From JAAOZP01 sp038848185 (GTDB lineage Archaea > Thermoproteota > EX4484-205 > JAAOZP01): a DNA stretch of 64,000 nucleotides. Within the stretch, counting starts at the first letter, position 1, and each line of letters opens with the position of its first letter. Made by a program: the position numbers and the translations under genes. Under the pieces are notes generated by a model. That model was given only the letters and a program-made list of their open reading frames with translations. It searched no databases and was not told where the DNA came from. The stretch lies in NCBI GenBank assembly GCA_038848185.1, contig JAWCNV010000007.1, forward strand, positions 17,908 through 81,907, read 5' to 3'. Below, in pieces: positions 43,631 to 53,209 of the stretch.

Positions 43631-44245
43631 ATGGAAAGCGAAAAAGATAAGGAGGCTGAAGAAGACAGGACTGATTTTGACAAGATCATAGCACGCTACA
43701 GGATGGCGGCATCAAGACAGGATGCTGCAAAAACAGAGGAAAAGCGGCCGGTAATAATTGAGAAAACATCGATAACACCGATGGTGGAGAAGCCAGTTGT
43801 AAAGAAAGAGACTATACCTGTGGCTCAAAAACCCGCGTCGCGAGAAATCGTGACGAGCGAGGATGCTGAAAAATACTTTGAATGGGTTAAGGTTGTGGAG
43901 AGTGCAATACAGAATTGCCTTTCCCAGTCTAAGGGAGCCATAAACTCCATATATGTTCTACTGCCTGACGAGATAACTTGCCTAAGCTTCGGTTCACGCA
44001 TCGACCTGGATGAAGATATTTTGGCAGCTTTCATAGGAGAACAGTTTGGATTATTTGAAAGCTACAGCGGTATTCTTCAAATAGGAGAGATAGAAGAGAT
44101 AGAGTATACTGGAAAACAGAGTGTTGTCCTGATGAAATCTGGGAGTGGGTTGAGGCTTATGGCCCTGTTAAACGATAAGAGCTACACTAGGCTAGCCAAG
44201 ATATACTTGGAGAGAATGCTGAAAAGCATTCCGAGATTCGAGTAG
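43631..44245 (+). CDS. Roadblock/LC7-like domain protein with disordered N-terminus
   Basis: A 204-residue cytoplasmic protein. Residues 1 to about 75 are charged and Lys/Glu/Pro-rich, probably disordered. Residues about 85-200 look like a roadblock/LC7 (longin-type) fold. INSIYVLLPDEITCLSFGS is the first hairpin, SVVLMKSGSGLRLMALLN the central strands, and the final helix is YTRLAKIYLERMLKSI. Such domains dimerise and regulate small GTPases. No partner GTPase (MglA/Rag type) lies beside it. The assignment rests on pattern, not on strong motifs. Confidence 0.5.
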   Translation: MESEKDKEAEEDRTDFDKIIARYRMAASRQDAAKTEEKRPVIIEKTSITPMVEKPVVKKETIPVAQKPASREIVTSEDAEKYFEWVKVVESAIQNCLSQSKGAINSIYVLLPDEITCLSFGSRIDLDEDILAAFIGEQFGLFESYSGILQIGEIEEIEYTGKQSVVLMKSGSGLRLMALLNDKSYTRLAKIYLERMLKSIPRFE

Positions 44246-44262
44246 AATAAGTTTCACTTTTC

Positions 44263-45483
44263 TCACGCTATTTCTTTAAAGGCCTTACCCATTATTTTAA
44301 GTCCTTCCCTTATGTTTTCAACCGAGTTAGCATAGCTTATTCTTACGTAGCCCTCTCCAAAGGAGCCCATGGCGGTTCCATGTAGGACTGCAACGCCGTA
44401 TTTCTCCAGTAGAATTGACGCCAGTTTCAAACTGTCGATTCCGGCTCTATTTGTTATCTTCTTGACATTGATGAACCCGTAGAAGGCGCCTCTCGGCCTA
44501 ACCATGTGAACATCATCGATCTTGGAAACCTCTTCAATAACGACCTCTCTTCTCATCGCATATTGCTCCACCATCTTCCTTACAGCATCCATGCCGTTTC
44601 TCAAAGCCTCTATGCCTCCCACCTGGATGAAGGAGGAGGGGCATGCAGTTATCAGGTTTAAAACCAGTTGCAACGACTCAGTTAAATGCGTGGGGGTAAT
44701 TACGTATCCAAGCCTCCACCCGGTCATAGCATAATATTTCGAGAAGCCGTCTATAAGAATAGTGTTCTCCAGATTCTCGTCAAACTGTACCGGTGAATAG
44801 TGTTTTAAGCCGTCATATATTATGTACCGATAGACCTCGTCGCTGATAACGTATGCTCCAGCATCCTTAGCTATCTCAACAATACCCTTGACATCCTCCT
44901 TGGTTAATACTGAGCCCGTCGGGTTCTCTGGAGAGTTTAAGACGATCGCCCTAGTCCTGTTTGAAACCAGCTGGTTAACGTCATCCGGAACCATTCTAAA
45001 CTCGTTCTCCTCCTTAAGCCGGACTGGAACAGGTTTTCCCTTGAAGAACCTTACACCTTCCCCGTAAGCCGTGTACCCGGGGTTAGGGTAGATCACTTCA
45101 TCACCCTCCTCCACTATGGAGGCCAGTGTTGCGAAAACCGCCTCCTTAGAACCCGTTGTCACTGAAACATTCTTGAAATCTATTTCAACATCGAAGTCCT
45201 GAGCCGTTTTCTCCGATATTGTTTTCCTCAGCTCCAATGTTCCCGGAGTCGGAGTGTAATGTGTCTCTCCCTCTTTCAAAGCCCTTATCGCAGCCTCCCT
45301 TACGTTGCTAGGTGTGACGAAGTCCGGCTCCCCTATCTCCAAGTGTATTATCTTCTTCCCCTGGGCTTCAAGCATCTTCGCCTTACCTAGAACCATGAAG
45401 GAGCTTTCTCCCTCTAGCTCCAGCGACCTCTTAGCCACCTTCAGCCTCGAATCCAATTTATCCCTCTCCCCTTCTAAGGGCAC
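44263..45483 (-). CDS. Class I/II aminotransferase (aspartate aminotransferase-like)
   Basis: A 406-residue fold-type I PLP enzyme. The Schiff-base Lys is in DGFSKYYAMTGWRLG. LEIGEPDF, SPENPTGSVLT and the C-terminal GYVRISYANS (Arg for the substrate carboxylate) fit the AspC/ArAT group. The amino-donor range (aspartate, aromatic or alanine) cannot be settled. The start is GTG at 45483, sharing a base with the stop codon of the upstream gene. An in-frame internal Met (SSFMVLGK) would be a much shorter, less likely start. Confidence 0.88.
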   Translation of the reverse strand: MPLEGERDKLDSRLKVAKRSLELEGESSFMVLGKAKMLEAQGKKIIHLEIGEPDFVTPSNVREAAIRALKEGETHYTPTPGTLELRKTISEKTAQDFDVEIDFKNVSVTTGSKEAVFATLASIVEEGDEVIYPNPGYTAYGEGVRFFKGKPVPVRLKEENEFRMVPDDVNQLVSNRTRAIVLNSPENPTGSVLTKEDVKGIVEIAKDAGAYVISDEVYRYIIYDGLKHYSPVQFDENLENTILIDGFSKYYAMTGWRLGYVITPTHLTESLQLVLNLITACPSSFIQVGGIEALRNGMDAVRKMVEQYAMRREVVIEEVSKIDDVHMVRPRGAFYGFINVKKITNRAGIDSLKLASILLEKYGVAVLHGTAMGSFGEGYVRISYANSVENIREGLKIMGKAFKEIA

Positions 45484-46001
45484 TATTTCAACTTTTTCAG
45501 GCTTTTCATAACTTTCGGTATGATAAGTATGCAGGCATAGAGGAAAACGCCTACGCCTCCTGTAATTATGCAGAAAAGGTATATTCCACCCGTTACCGAA
45601 GGGTTGTAAAACGGGTTTACCGTCAAAGGATATAATGGGCGAATATCATCGTATAAGGGAGCATCCAGCAAAATATGGAGCAGTGCTCCTGAGGAACCTG
45701 CGAGCACGAACTGCCTTAAACTCGGTTTCACATCAGACTCTAGAAGAAGAGTCTTGTAGAAATGAGATAGAAACCTTTCAAGCATGAACATTGCTAAGCC
45801 AAGAAAACTCCCTATGAAAAAACCCATTATAAATGTGTGAAAATAACCATGTAACGGATATTTTAAACCGAATATGATAACGAGGAGTGGTTCAATATCA
45901 AGAATCACATTAGCTACGATGAAGGTAGGCATGTGCATATGCTTTCTTAAAAGCATCCCGAAGAATATTGCCGGCCCTAGGTGGAACGGTGTGAAAGGCA
46001 T
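45483..46001 (-). CDS. YdjM-like membrane-bound metal-dependent hydrolase family protein
   Basis: A 172-residue protein with four to five helices. MPFTPFHLGPAIFFG at the N-terminus, VILDIEPL, GYFHTFIMG and LLHILLDAPLYDD carry the His/Asp set of the YdjM/LexA-binding membrane hydrolase family (PF04307). The biochemical role is not established in that family. The gene joins the aminotransferase gene by a one-base overlap and is divergent from the MTH1187-type gene. Confidence 0.72.
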   Translation of the reverse strand: MPFTPFHLGPAIFFGMLLRKHMHMPTFIVANVILDIEPLLVIIFGLKYPLHGYFHTFIMGFFIGSFLGLAMFMLERFLSHFYKTLLLESDVKPSLRQFVLAGSSGALLHILLDAPLYDDIRPLYPLTVNPFYNPSVTGGIYLFCIITGGVGVFLYACILIIPKVMKSLKKLK

Positions 46002-46081
46002 CTCTTCATATTGTTTTTCAATAGATATTTAGGGTTTTTCTTGTGAAAAGTATTTATTCCACTAAGCCCGATTCTATCTGT

Positions 46082-46393
46082 GTGACGAGAATTATAGTGG
46101 AGCTCAGCATAATTCCGCTTGGTGAGGGAACAAGCGTTTCAAATATTCTCGCCTACGCGGTGAAGGAGCTTGAGAACATGGGTGTAAAGTACGAAGTAAC
46201 ACCTATGTGTACAGTTTTCGAGGCGGATAGTGTTGAGGAAGCATTAAAGATCGTGAAGGCTGCACATGAAGCAGTTTTCAAACAGGGTGTGAAACGCACA
46301 GTAACAACCGTCAGGCTAGACGATAGGCGGGATGTGGAGAGGAGCATGAGAAGCAAGGTGGACTCTTTGAAGAAGGCTGTTGAAAAACTTTAA
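46082..46393 (+). CDS. MTH1187/YkoF family (DUF77) thiamine-binding-like protein
   Basis: A 103-residue ferredoxin-like fold protein. IVELSIIPLGEGTSVSNILA at the start and YEVTPMCTVFEADSVEEALK are family signatures; members bind thiamine or related pyrimidines. Reading can extend to 46043, but GTG at 46082 begins at the expected residue. It lies about 26-30 nt after a TATA-like tatttatt (about 46049-46056), so it is probably leaderless. It may buffer or sense thiamine alongside the riboswitch-controlled importer at the window's start. Confidence 0.82.
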   Translation: MTRIIVELSIIPLGEGTSVSNILAYAVKELENMGVKYEVTPMCTVFEADSVEEALKIVKAAHEAVFKQGVKRTVTTVRLDDRRDVERSMRSKVDSLKKAVEKL

Positions 46394-46444
46394 TTCTTCT
46401 CAGGGAAACGTTTTTATTTCAAAATCAGGCTGAATTAACGTGCT

Positions 46445-47416
46445 ATGAGTGGCTTGCCGTTAAAACTAGCTTTACCTACTACAGGCAATCAATACGACGT
46501 TATAATAATTGGGTCCGGCCCAGCTGGTTTAACCGCCGCAATATATACTGGAAGGGCCAGGTTGAAAACCCTCGTTATCGCAGGCTCAGCCTGGGGAGGG
46601 CAGTTAATGTTAACCTCTGAGGTTGAGAATTATCCTGGTTTCCCAGAAGGGGTTCTCGGCCCAGACCTTATGAACAATATGTTGAAGCAGGCTCAGCGTT
46701 TTAATGCTGAAATACTGTTTGAGGATGCTGAAAGCGTAGACTTCTCCAAGAAACCTTTCAAAGTGGTGGCTGGAGGAGAAACCTATGAGGGTAAAACAGT
46801 GATAATAGCAACCGGAGCCTCTCCAAGAGAGCTTGGCTTAGAGAGTGAAAGAAGGTTAAAAGGTAAAGGTGTTTCTAACTGCGCGGTTTGCGACGCAGCC
46901 TTCTTCAAAGATAAGACGGTGATGGTTGTGGGAGGCGGCGATACGGCGATGGAGGAAGCCTTGTTCCTAACAAAATACGCGAAAAACGTTAAGGTTATTC
47001 ACAGGAGAAGTGGGTTGAGAGCGATCAAAATACTGCAGGAAAGAGCTTTCAAAAACCCTAAGATAGAGTTCATCTGGAACAGCGTGGTTGATGAGATACT
47101 TGGTAAGGATCATGTTGAAGGAGTCAGGATAAGGCGGGTTGAGTCCGGAGAGGTGTCTGAGATACCTTGCGACGGAGTGTTTATATCAATAGGCTACGAT
47201 CCGACGACTAAAATCTTCAAGGGACAGGTTGAAATGGATGAGAAGGGGTATATAGTAGTTAAGGGTAACAGTAGGACTAGTGTTGACGGTGTTTTCGTAG
47301 CTGGCGAGGCTAAGGATTACCGTTACCGTCAAGCTATTACTGCAGCTGGCGAAGGATGCCAAGCAGCGCTTGACGCAATAAAATACTTGGAGGAGATTGA
47401 GCATAGCCTCACATAG
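46445..47416 (+). CDS. trxB: Thioredoxin reductase
   Basis: A 323-residue FAD/NAD(P)H disulfide reductase of the low-molecular-weight type. FAD-binding IIIGSGPAGLTAAIYTGRA, the redox-active C146-A-V-C149 disulfide, NAD(P)-binding VVGGGDTAMEEA and terminal FVAGEAKDYRYRQAITAAGEG are all present. It reduces thioredoxin or similar proteins. A 10-residue N-terminal extension is unremarkable. It lies 51 nt after the MTH1187-type gene and 15 nt before the isomerase gene. Confidence 0.95.
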   Translation: MSGLPLKLALPTTGNQYDVIIIGSGPAGLTAAIYTGRARLKTLVIAGSAWGGQLMLTSEVENYPGFPEGVLGPDLMNNMLKQAQRFNAEILFEDAESVDFSKKPFKVVAGGETYEGKTVIIATGASPRELGLESERRLKGKGVSNCAVCDAAFFKDKTVMVVGGGDTAMEEALFLTKYAKNVKVIHRRSGLRAIKILQERAFKNPKIEFIWNSVVDEILGKDHVEGVRIRRVESGEVSEIPCDGVFISIGYDPTTKIFKGQVEMDEKGYIVVKGNSRTSVDGVFVAGEAKDYRYRQAITAAGEGCQAALDAIKYLEEIEHSLT

Positions 47417-47431
47417 GATGAGCTCATCACT

Positions 47432-48259
47432 ATGAAACTCGATAATGTTCTGTCTAGAATTGGTTTCCACTCGGTTTACGAGAAAAGCATCAGGGAAGCT
47501 GTGGACCTTGCTTACAAGCATGGCTTCTCTTCAGTACAGGTAGAAACCGCTATGCCAATATTTTTCCCTGAGAAGTACACCTTTAGAGCTAGGAGAGAAA
47601 TCGCTACGTATGCTGCTGACAGAAACATAGTGCTTAAGATTCACGCACCTGGAGAAGACTTCAGTCTGCAAACTCTACATTCCCCTATTCACCGGGCAAT
47701 TGTTGAAAGACTTAAGGAAATTATTGACTTTGCCTCGGATTTGGAGGCGAAGATAGTTACAATACATCCCGGTGTTGTTCCCGTTTTCACTCTACCTGGA
47801 AAAGGGGATGTTCCTATAGATGTGCAGTATCCTCAACTCCATGTTCAAGCTCTTAAAACAGCCTTACTCGAGCTCTCCGATTATTCTAAGGGTAGAATAT
47901 TGTTCTGTGTAGAAAACAGCCCGTTCACCCCTACGGTTATGAATGTTCTCTCAAGCATGCTTAAAGACAATAAGGTTTCTCTCACCATGGATTTAGCCAA
48001 GCTCTACAAGTCTGATGGTACTACTCATCGCAATGTTGAAAACTTTTTCCTTAAAAACCTAGATAAAGTGAGGGAATGTCATTTACACGATAAGACTAGA
48101 AAAGGGGGACACCAAATAATTGGCAGAGGATTCGTAGATTTCAAACGTTACTTGAAAACTCTCTCAAACTATGACTTAGAGTACACCATAGAGGTTAGGC
48201 CTTTTGAAAACGCCTTGGTTTCGCTTAAAGCATTGAGAAAAATATTGAAGCCCACTTAA
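47432..48259 (+). CDS. Sugar phosphate isomerase/epimerase-like TIM-barrel protein
   Basis: A 275-residue protein of the AP-endonuclease 2 (xylose isomerase-like) superfamily. Metal-binding residues are suggested by KIHAPG, TIHPG, FCVENSPF, LTMDLAKLY, ECHLHDK and TIEVRPFE, the usual order of His, Glu, Asp and His in the barrel. Substrate is unknown; an endonuclease IV-like role is less likely because the set of metal ligands is incomplete for it. It starts 15 nt after trxB. Confidence 0.78.
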   Translation: MKLDNVLSRIGFHSVYEKSIREAVDLAYKHGFSSVQVETAMPIFFPEKYTFRARREIATYAADRNIVLKIHAPGEDFSLQTLHSPIHRAIVERLKEIIDFASDLEAKIVTIHPGVVPVFTLPGKGDVPIDVQYPQLHVQALKTALLELSDYSKGRILFCVENSPFTPTVMNVLSSMLKDNKVSLTMDLAKLYKSDGTTHRNVENFFLKNLDKVRECHLHDKTRKGGHQIIGRGFVDFKRYLKTLSNYDLEYTIEVRPFENALVSLKALRKILKPT

Positions 48260-48306
48260 GAGGGACAGGGGAAAAGTTTAAACTCGAAAGCTCACCATTC
48301 TTTAAC

Positions 48307-49323
48307 GTGAAGGAGGCTGTTCTCTGGCATAAAGAGGGGGAGAGGGTGAGATGCAACCTTTGCGGGAGACGCTGTTTAATCGCCGACAAGGCTTTAGGCA
48401 TATGCCTCGTTAGGAAGAATATTGACAGCAAGCTCTACAGTCTTAACTACGGTAAGCTTATAGCTCTACACGTCGACCCCATTGAGAAGAAGCCACTCTT
48501 CCACTTCCTTCCTGGAAACTTCACTTTCTCGATCGCCAGCGCTGGATGCAACTTTGCCTGCAAGTTTTGTGACAACTATGATATAAGTCAGGTTTATCGT
48601 GACAGGAGACTTGACCAAGTTCTTGGAGACGAATATACTCCTAAGGATGTTGTTAACCAAGCAGCATCCGAAGGCTGCAGGATAATAAGCTACACTTACA
48701 CTGAGCCCACGATATTCTTCGAATTCGCCTATGATACTGCTAAGCTCGCCCATGAGAATGATATTAAGAATACTTTTGTCACAAACGGCTACATGACGCC
48801 TGAGGCGGTTAAAATGATTGCACCGTACTTGGATGCTGCTACTGTGGACTTCAAATGCTCCGGTGACCCAGAGTGCTATAGGAAGATAATGGGTGTCCCT
48901 GATGTTAAGCCCGTATATGACTGCCTTATTGAGATGAAGAAGCAAGGAATCTTCATCGAGATTACGAATCTTGTGATACCAGGTTTCGACGATAATATGA
49001 ATGGTTTCAGAAACCTTGTCAAATGGGTTAGGGACAACCTTGGCGGGGAGACTCCTCTTCACATACTCAGGTTCTTTCCAACATACAGGTTTTCAAATAT
49101 TTCGGATACGCCCTTAGAAAGCCTCGAGAAAGCATACGAGGTAGCTAGGCAGGAAGGGATGAAGTTTGTCTATCTTGGTAATGTGCCGGGTCAAGGCGAA
49201 AACACTTATTGCCCGAATTGCGGAGAGCTGTTGATCGAGAGATTTGGGCTGATGATGAGTCGCAATAGGCTTAAGGGAGACAGATGTTTCAAGTGCGGGG
49301 CTAAAATACCTATCGTCATCTAA
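48307..49323 (+). CDS. AmmeMemoRadiSam-type radical SAM enzyme (AmrS-like)
   Basis: A 338-residue radical SAM protein related to pyruvate formate-lyase activating enzyme. The cluster motif C81-x3-C85-x2-C88 (CNFACKFC) binds the SAM-cleaving 4Fe-4S centre. N-terminal Cys residues C16, C19, C23 and C33 and a C-terminal zinc-ribbon-like pair (CPNCGE, CFKCGA) are extra metal sites typical of AmrS. The usual partners (AMMECR1 and Memo) are not in the window. The function of this widespread trio is unresolved. The start is GTG at 48307. Confidence 0.88.
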   Translation: MKEAVLWHKEGERVRCNLCGRRCLIADKALGICLVRKNIDSKLYSLNYGKLIALHVDPIEKKPLFHFLPGNFTFSIASAGCNFACKFCDNYDISQVYRDRRLDQVLGDEYTPKDVVNQAASEGCRIISYTYTEPTIFFEFAYDTAKLAHENDIKNTFVTNGYMTPEAVKMIAPYLDAATVDFKCSGDPECYRKIMGVPDVKPVYDCLIEMKKQGIFIEITNLVIPGFDDNMNGFRNLVKWVRDNLGGETPLHILRFFPTYRFSNISDTPLESLEKAYEVARQEGMKFVYLGNVPGQGENTYCPNCGELLIERFGLMMSRNRLKGDRCFKCGAKIPIVI

Positions 49324-49405
49324 TCTTTATAGGCGTCTGGCTAAACATATGTTCAGTTAACACTTTTCCGAGGGTTAGCAATACCCATAAATACTTCCAA
49401 AGAAT

Positions 49406-50212
49406 TTGATTAACGCCTTGCAGACGATATGTGTTATTGGTCTGGGAAAGATGGGTAGCATAATAGTCAGACGCATCCTTAAAACGGGAGAATACAGAGT
49501 AGTCGCCACAGATATTGATCCTAACAGGCGTATGCTTGCCGAGTCACATGGTGCAGAGGTTTTCGAGACTAATAGGGATGCTGCAAAGAATGCTGACATA
49601 ATTATTCTGGCGGTTAAACCTAAGGAAGTAGCCTCTGTTTTAAATAATGTTAAAGACTTTATAGACGGAAAGCTTGTGCTATCCATAGCTGCAGCAGTCA
49701 CGCTGAACCACATGGAGAAGATTTCTCCAAACACCAGGTTCATCAGAGTCATGCCGAACATTCTGATAGAGGTTGACGAAGCATTCATCGCACTGTGCCC
49801 TGGTTCCAAGGCGGCAGAGGAAGATGTTGAGCTTGCCTCCAAGATTTTCAGTATAATGGGCGAGGTAGTAAGAGTTGGGGAGGAACTGATGGATGGGGTA
49901 ACAGGGTTCTCAGGAAGCGGCCCTGCCTACGTTTTCGACATTATGGATGCGTTGGCGGATGCTGGTGTAAAGATCGGCCTACCTAAGGAGCTTTCACTCA
50001 AGATAGCGGCGAAGATGATGCTTGGCTCTGCTAAAATGGTGCTGGAGGGAAAAGGCAAGCCGATGGAGCTTAGAGACATGGTTACCACCCCCGGAGGCAC
50101 AACTATAATGGGTCTTTATGAGCTTGAGAAAGGGGGAGTCAGGGCATCCATAATGAATGCTGTGGAGGCTGCTGCTAAGAGAGCCAAGGAATTGTCCGTA
50201 GCATTCTCGTGA
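49406..50212 (+). CDS. proC: Pyrroline-5-carboxylate reductase
   Basis: A 268-residue NAD(P)H enzyme for the last step of proline synthesis. CVIGLGKMGS is the dinucleotide-binding loop. The C-terminal signature MVTTPGGTTIMGLYELEKGG with GFSGSGPAYVF marks ProC. The start may be TTG at 49406 or, better spaced from the TATA-like cataaata (about 49385-49392), TTG at 49418 giving MQTICVIGLG. No other proline gene is nearby. Confidence 0.93.
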   Translation: MINALQTICVIGLGKMGSIIVRRILKTGEYRVVATDIDPNRRMLAESHGAEVFETNRDAAKNADIIILAVKPKEVASVLNNVKDFIDGKLVLSIAAAVTLNHMEKISPNTRFIRVMPNILIEVDEAFIALCPGSKAAEEDVELASKIFSIMGEVVRVGEELMDGVTGFSGSGPAYVFDIMDALADAGVKIGLPKELSLKIAAKMMLGSAKMVLEGKGKPMELRDMVTTPGGTTIMGLYELEKGGVRASIMNAVEAAAKRAKELSVAFS

Positions 50213-50312
50213 TTCTGAAAAAAGCGATGGGAAAAAACTGGTCAATAAACATTTTTCCTAACCAACCCTTATATCGAGCTTTTTCACCTGCCGGTATTCA
50301 ACTAAAAGAAAA

Positions 50313-52145
50313 ATGAGTGTAGAAAAGCCGCTGCTTGACTACGTTAATTCGCTTAAGCCGAGGAAGAGTTTCACAGAGTCTATCGATGCCTTTGAAATGT
50401 TGATTAAATACCATAGGAAGTATCTCCTACTCATAATAATTGTGGTAATTCTCTCCTTCCTAAGAACCTACTTGTTTACGCTTGAACCCCTCTACACTTC
50501 TCTGATAATAGACGACGTGATTATAGGTGGGGAACACGAGATGCTGGTAAGCTATGTCACGATAATCCTGCTGGTAGGTGTAGGGTTTGCGGTAGTAAAC
50601 TTTTTCATAAGTTACTTGAACGGTTTAATAGCACTACTCATCATACGTGATATAAGGTCAGACTACTATACGTCTCTACAAGCAAAATCCTTCAGCTTCT
50701 ATGACTCTGTGGCGGTCGGCGACCTAGTTTCAAGAGCCACAATGGATCTACAGCCCGTCGATGCTTTTCTACGCAGCTGGGTCAGCACTTTATTTAATGC
50801 AATATTCTCAGTAATCATCTTCTTCTCAGTCATGTATTCGATCAGCCCCTCAATGACCCTTATCTCCCTAATACCGATGCCCTTAATCTTCTATTTTACA
50901 ACTAGGCTCTGGGTTGAAACGATGCCGCTTTTCAGAATCATGCAGCTTATACTTGGCAGGCTTAGCGCATATATTCAGCAGAACATTATAGGAATGAAGA
51001 CGGTAAGAATATTTAGGAGAGAAAAGGATGTTGTTGAAGGCTTTAAGAAGGCTGAGCAAGTATTCGTTGAGACAGCCATAACCGCTGGAAGAATACAATC
51101 CATATATATGCCTCTTCCCACAGCGATACTAACTCTTTCAATAGCTATGGTTTACGTTTATGCTACACACTCGATTTACAACGCTGGAGCTATGCTGACT
51201 GTCGGAAGCATAATACTTTTCGCCAGATACATGATGCGCCTAAGCTTCCCCTTGAGGGATTTGAGCATGCTGCTGGGAACATGGATCAACGCGTCCGCAG
51301 GGTTGGAGAGGATTTTTGAAATAATGGATGCTCCGAGAGGCGTTGAGGATAAGCCCGGTGCTGATGACATAACTATAAGAAACGGTATGGTTGAATTCCA
51401 GAACGTAACCTTCCAGTATGCTAACGGCAAGCCGGTTTTAAGAAACATAAGTTTCAGAGTCAACCCGGGCGAGAAGATCGCTATCCTAGGCGCAACCGGT
51501 TCAGGCAAATCATCTCTAGTATATCTTATTCCAAGGTTTTACGACGTCACCTCTGGAAGCATACTAATAGATGGTGTGGACGTTAGAAGATTTAAACTAT
51601 CCTCTTTAAGAAGACAGATAGGCATTGTTCCCCAAGACGTCTTCCTTTTCTCCGGAACAATCAAAGACAACATTACTTTCGGAAAGCCGAATGCCTCAAT
51701 GGAGGAGGTTGTTAAGGCTGCGGAGCTAGCTAAGATACGTGACTTCATAGAGTCTTTACCAGAGGGCTATGATACTTTCGTCGGCGAGAGAGGAGTCACT
51801 CTTTCAGGAGGCCAGAGGCAGAGGATAACTATTGCTAGGGCAATACTGACAGACCCTAAGATACTTATAATGGATGATTCATTATCCTTTGTAGATTCTA
51901 AGACTGAGCAAGAGATACAGTCTGCTATTGAGGAAGTGATTAAGGGAAGAACGACATTCATAATTGCGCAGAGACTGTCAACCATAAGAAACGCGGACAG
52001 GATAATGATTCTTGAGGATGGTGAGATTATCGAGTTCGGAACGCATGAAGAACTCATGGCTAGAGACGGGGCCTACAGGAGGATTTACGAGACTCAGTTC
52101 CTAGGTAAGGGTTTGGAAATCCTTTCCGCGGAGGTGGGTAAATAA
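50313..52145 (+). CDS. Multidrug-type ABC exporter half-transporter (degenerate-site subunit)
   Basis: A 610-residue ABCB-type protein: about 40 cytoplasmic residues, six-helix type I exporter domain, then an ATPase domain. Walker A is GATGSGKSS and the signature a perfect LSGGQRQR. Walker B ends ILIMDDS, with Asp where the catalytic Glu should be. This is the pattern of the TM287 subunit in heterodimeric exporters such as TM287/288, so it should pair with the following split half. TATA-like cttatatc is at 50268-50275. The next gene starts 2 nt later. Confidence 0.88.
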   Translation: MSVEKPLLDYVNSLKPRKSFTESIDAFEMLIKYHRKYLLLIIIVVILSFLRTYLFTLEPLYTSLIIDDVIIGGEHEMLVSYVTIILLVGVGFAVVNFFISYLNGLIALLIIRDIRSDYYTSLQAKSFSFYDSVAVGDLVSRATMDLQPVDAFLRSWVSTLFNAIFSVIIFFSVMYSISPSMTLISLIPMPLIFYFTTRLWVETMPLFRIMQLILGRLSAYIQQNIIGMKTVRIFRREKDVVEGFKKAEQVFVETAITAGRIQSIYMPLPTAILTLSIAMVYVYATHSIYNAGAMLTVGSIILFARYMMRLSFPLRDLSMLLGTWINASAGLERIFEIMDAPRGVEDKPGADDITIRNGMVEFQNVTFQYANGKPVLRNISFRVNPGEKIAILGATGSGKSSLVYLIPRFYDVTSGSILIDGVDVRRFKLSSLRRQIGIVPQDVFLFSGTIKDNITFGKPNASMEEVVKAAELAKIRDFIESLPEGYDTFVGERGVTLSGGQRQRITIARAILTDPKILIMDDSLSFVDSKTEQEIQSAIEEVIKGRTTFIIAQRLSTIRNADRIMILEDGEIIEFGTHEELMARDGAYRRIYETQFLGKGLEILSAEVGK

Positions 52146-52147
52146 TA

Positions 52148-53209
52148 ATGTCAGGTCCATGGCGCACATTTTCATCAACTCAGGAGGAAGAAAGAAAGAG
52201 AACTACTCCAGACAGAATATTGATTAGGAGGCTTTATAAATATGTTAAGCCGTTCAGGAGGAATCTTGCGATCGCAACCCTAGCGATAGTTCTAACTTCC
52301 ATAACTGGATTAGCTTCACCCTACATGCATAAGGTGGCGATAGACCAGATAATACAGACTGGAAACCTTTCCAACTTTATATGGTGGATCCCGCTGTTCA
52401 TACTGGTTGTCCTATGCAACTTCTTCTTCCAATATGTGCAGATATTCCAAATGAGGATAATTGGTGAAAACGTTGTTTCACTCATAAGGGATGAGATTAT
52501 GGAAAAACTCCAAATCATTTCCCTAAGATATTTTTCAGAGGGCGAGATAGGCAGAATAATCTCCAGACCCATAAACGATGCGAATAATCTCAGGATATTT
52601 CTTAGAATGGGGTTTACCAGCATACTTCTCGACACCTCCTCCATATTGGGCACTTTCATCATCATGTTTATGCTGGATTTCGAGCTGTCCGCCATAGCTT
52701 TATCCTTCATTCCTCTAGCCATCGCTATAATCTGGTTGCTTGGAAAATACTCCAGGAAAGTTTATAGAAAAACCCTTTCAACTCTAGCTGGTTTAACTGC
52801 GAGGATGCAGGAAGACCTGTCTGGAATAAAAATTACTCAAGCGTTCGTGCAGGAGGAGAAGGTGAGAAGGAGGTTCGAGGAAACTCAGGAGGAGAATCTT
52901 AAGGCGAATAAGAATGCGTTAAAAATATCCTCAGTCTACCAGCCAGTGGTCATCATAACAAGGATAATCGGGACGTTGATAATACTTTGGTATGGGACGA
53001 TTTTTGTTGAAAGTGGAGCCATAACAATAGGCACTTTAGTAGCTTTCATAGAATACCAGTTCTCATACTTCATGCCGCTTGTAGATCTGGTGAATATTTC
53101 AGACCAATATAACTCTGCAATGGCTGCAGTCGAAAGGCTTTTCGACCTTATTGACACTAAGGTTGAGGTTGAGGAGCCTCCTCCTGAAATAGCGGTTGAA
53201 CTAAAATGA
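52148..53209 (+). CDS. ABC exporter transmembrane domain (first part of a split half-transporter)
   Basis: A 353-residue protein containing only the six-helix exporter domain. It stops at the linker (LFDLIDTKVEVEEPPPE) that normally leads into an ATPase domain. The ATPase is encoded by the next gene, overlapping by ATGA in the -1 frame (aaaATGAta). Either this is a genuine gene fission with translational coupling, a programmed frameshift at the A-run, or an assembly/sequence error. Partner of the 610-residue half. Confidence 0.82.
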   Translation: MSGPWRTFSSTQEEERKRTTPDRILIRRLYKYVKPFRRNLAIATLAIVLTSITGLASPYMHKVAIDQIIQTGNLSNFIWWIPLFILVVLCNFFFQYVQIFQMRIIGENVVSLIRDEIMEKLQIISLRYFSEGEIGRIISRPINDANNLRIFLRMGFTSILLDTSSILGTFIIMFMLDFELSAIALSFIPLAIAIIWLLGKYSRKVYRKTLSTLAGLTARMQEDLSGIKITQAFVQEEKVRRRFEETQEENLKANKNALKISSVYQPVVIITRIIGTLIILWYGTIFVESGAITIGTLVAFIEYQFSYFMPLVDLVNISDQYNSAMAAVERLFDLIDTKVEVEEPPPEIAVELK

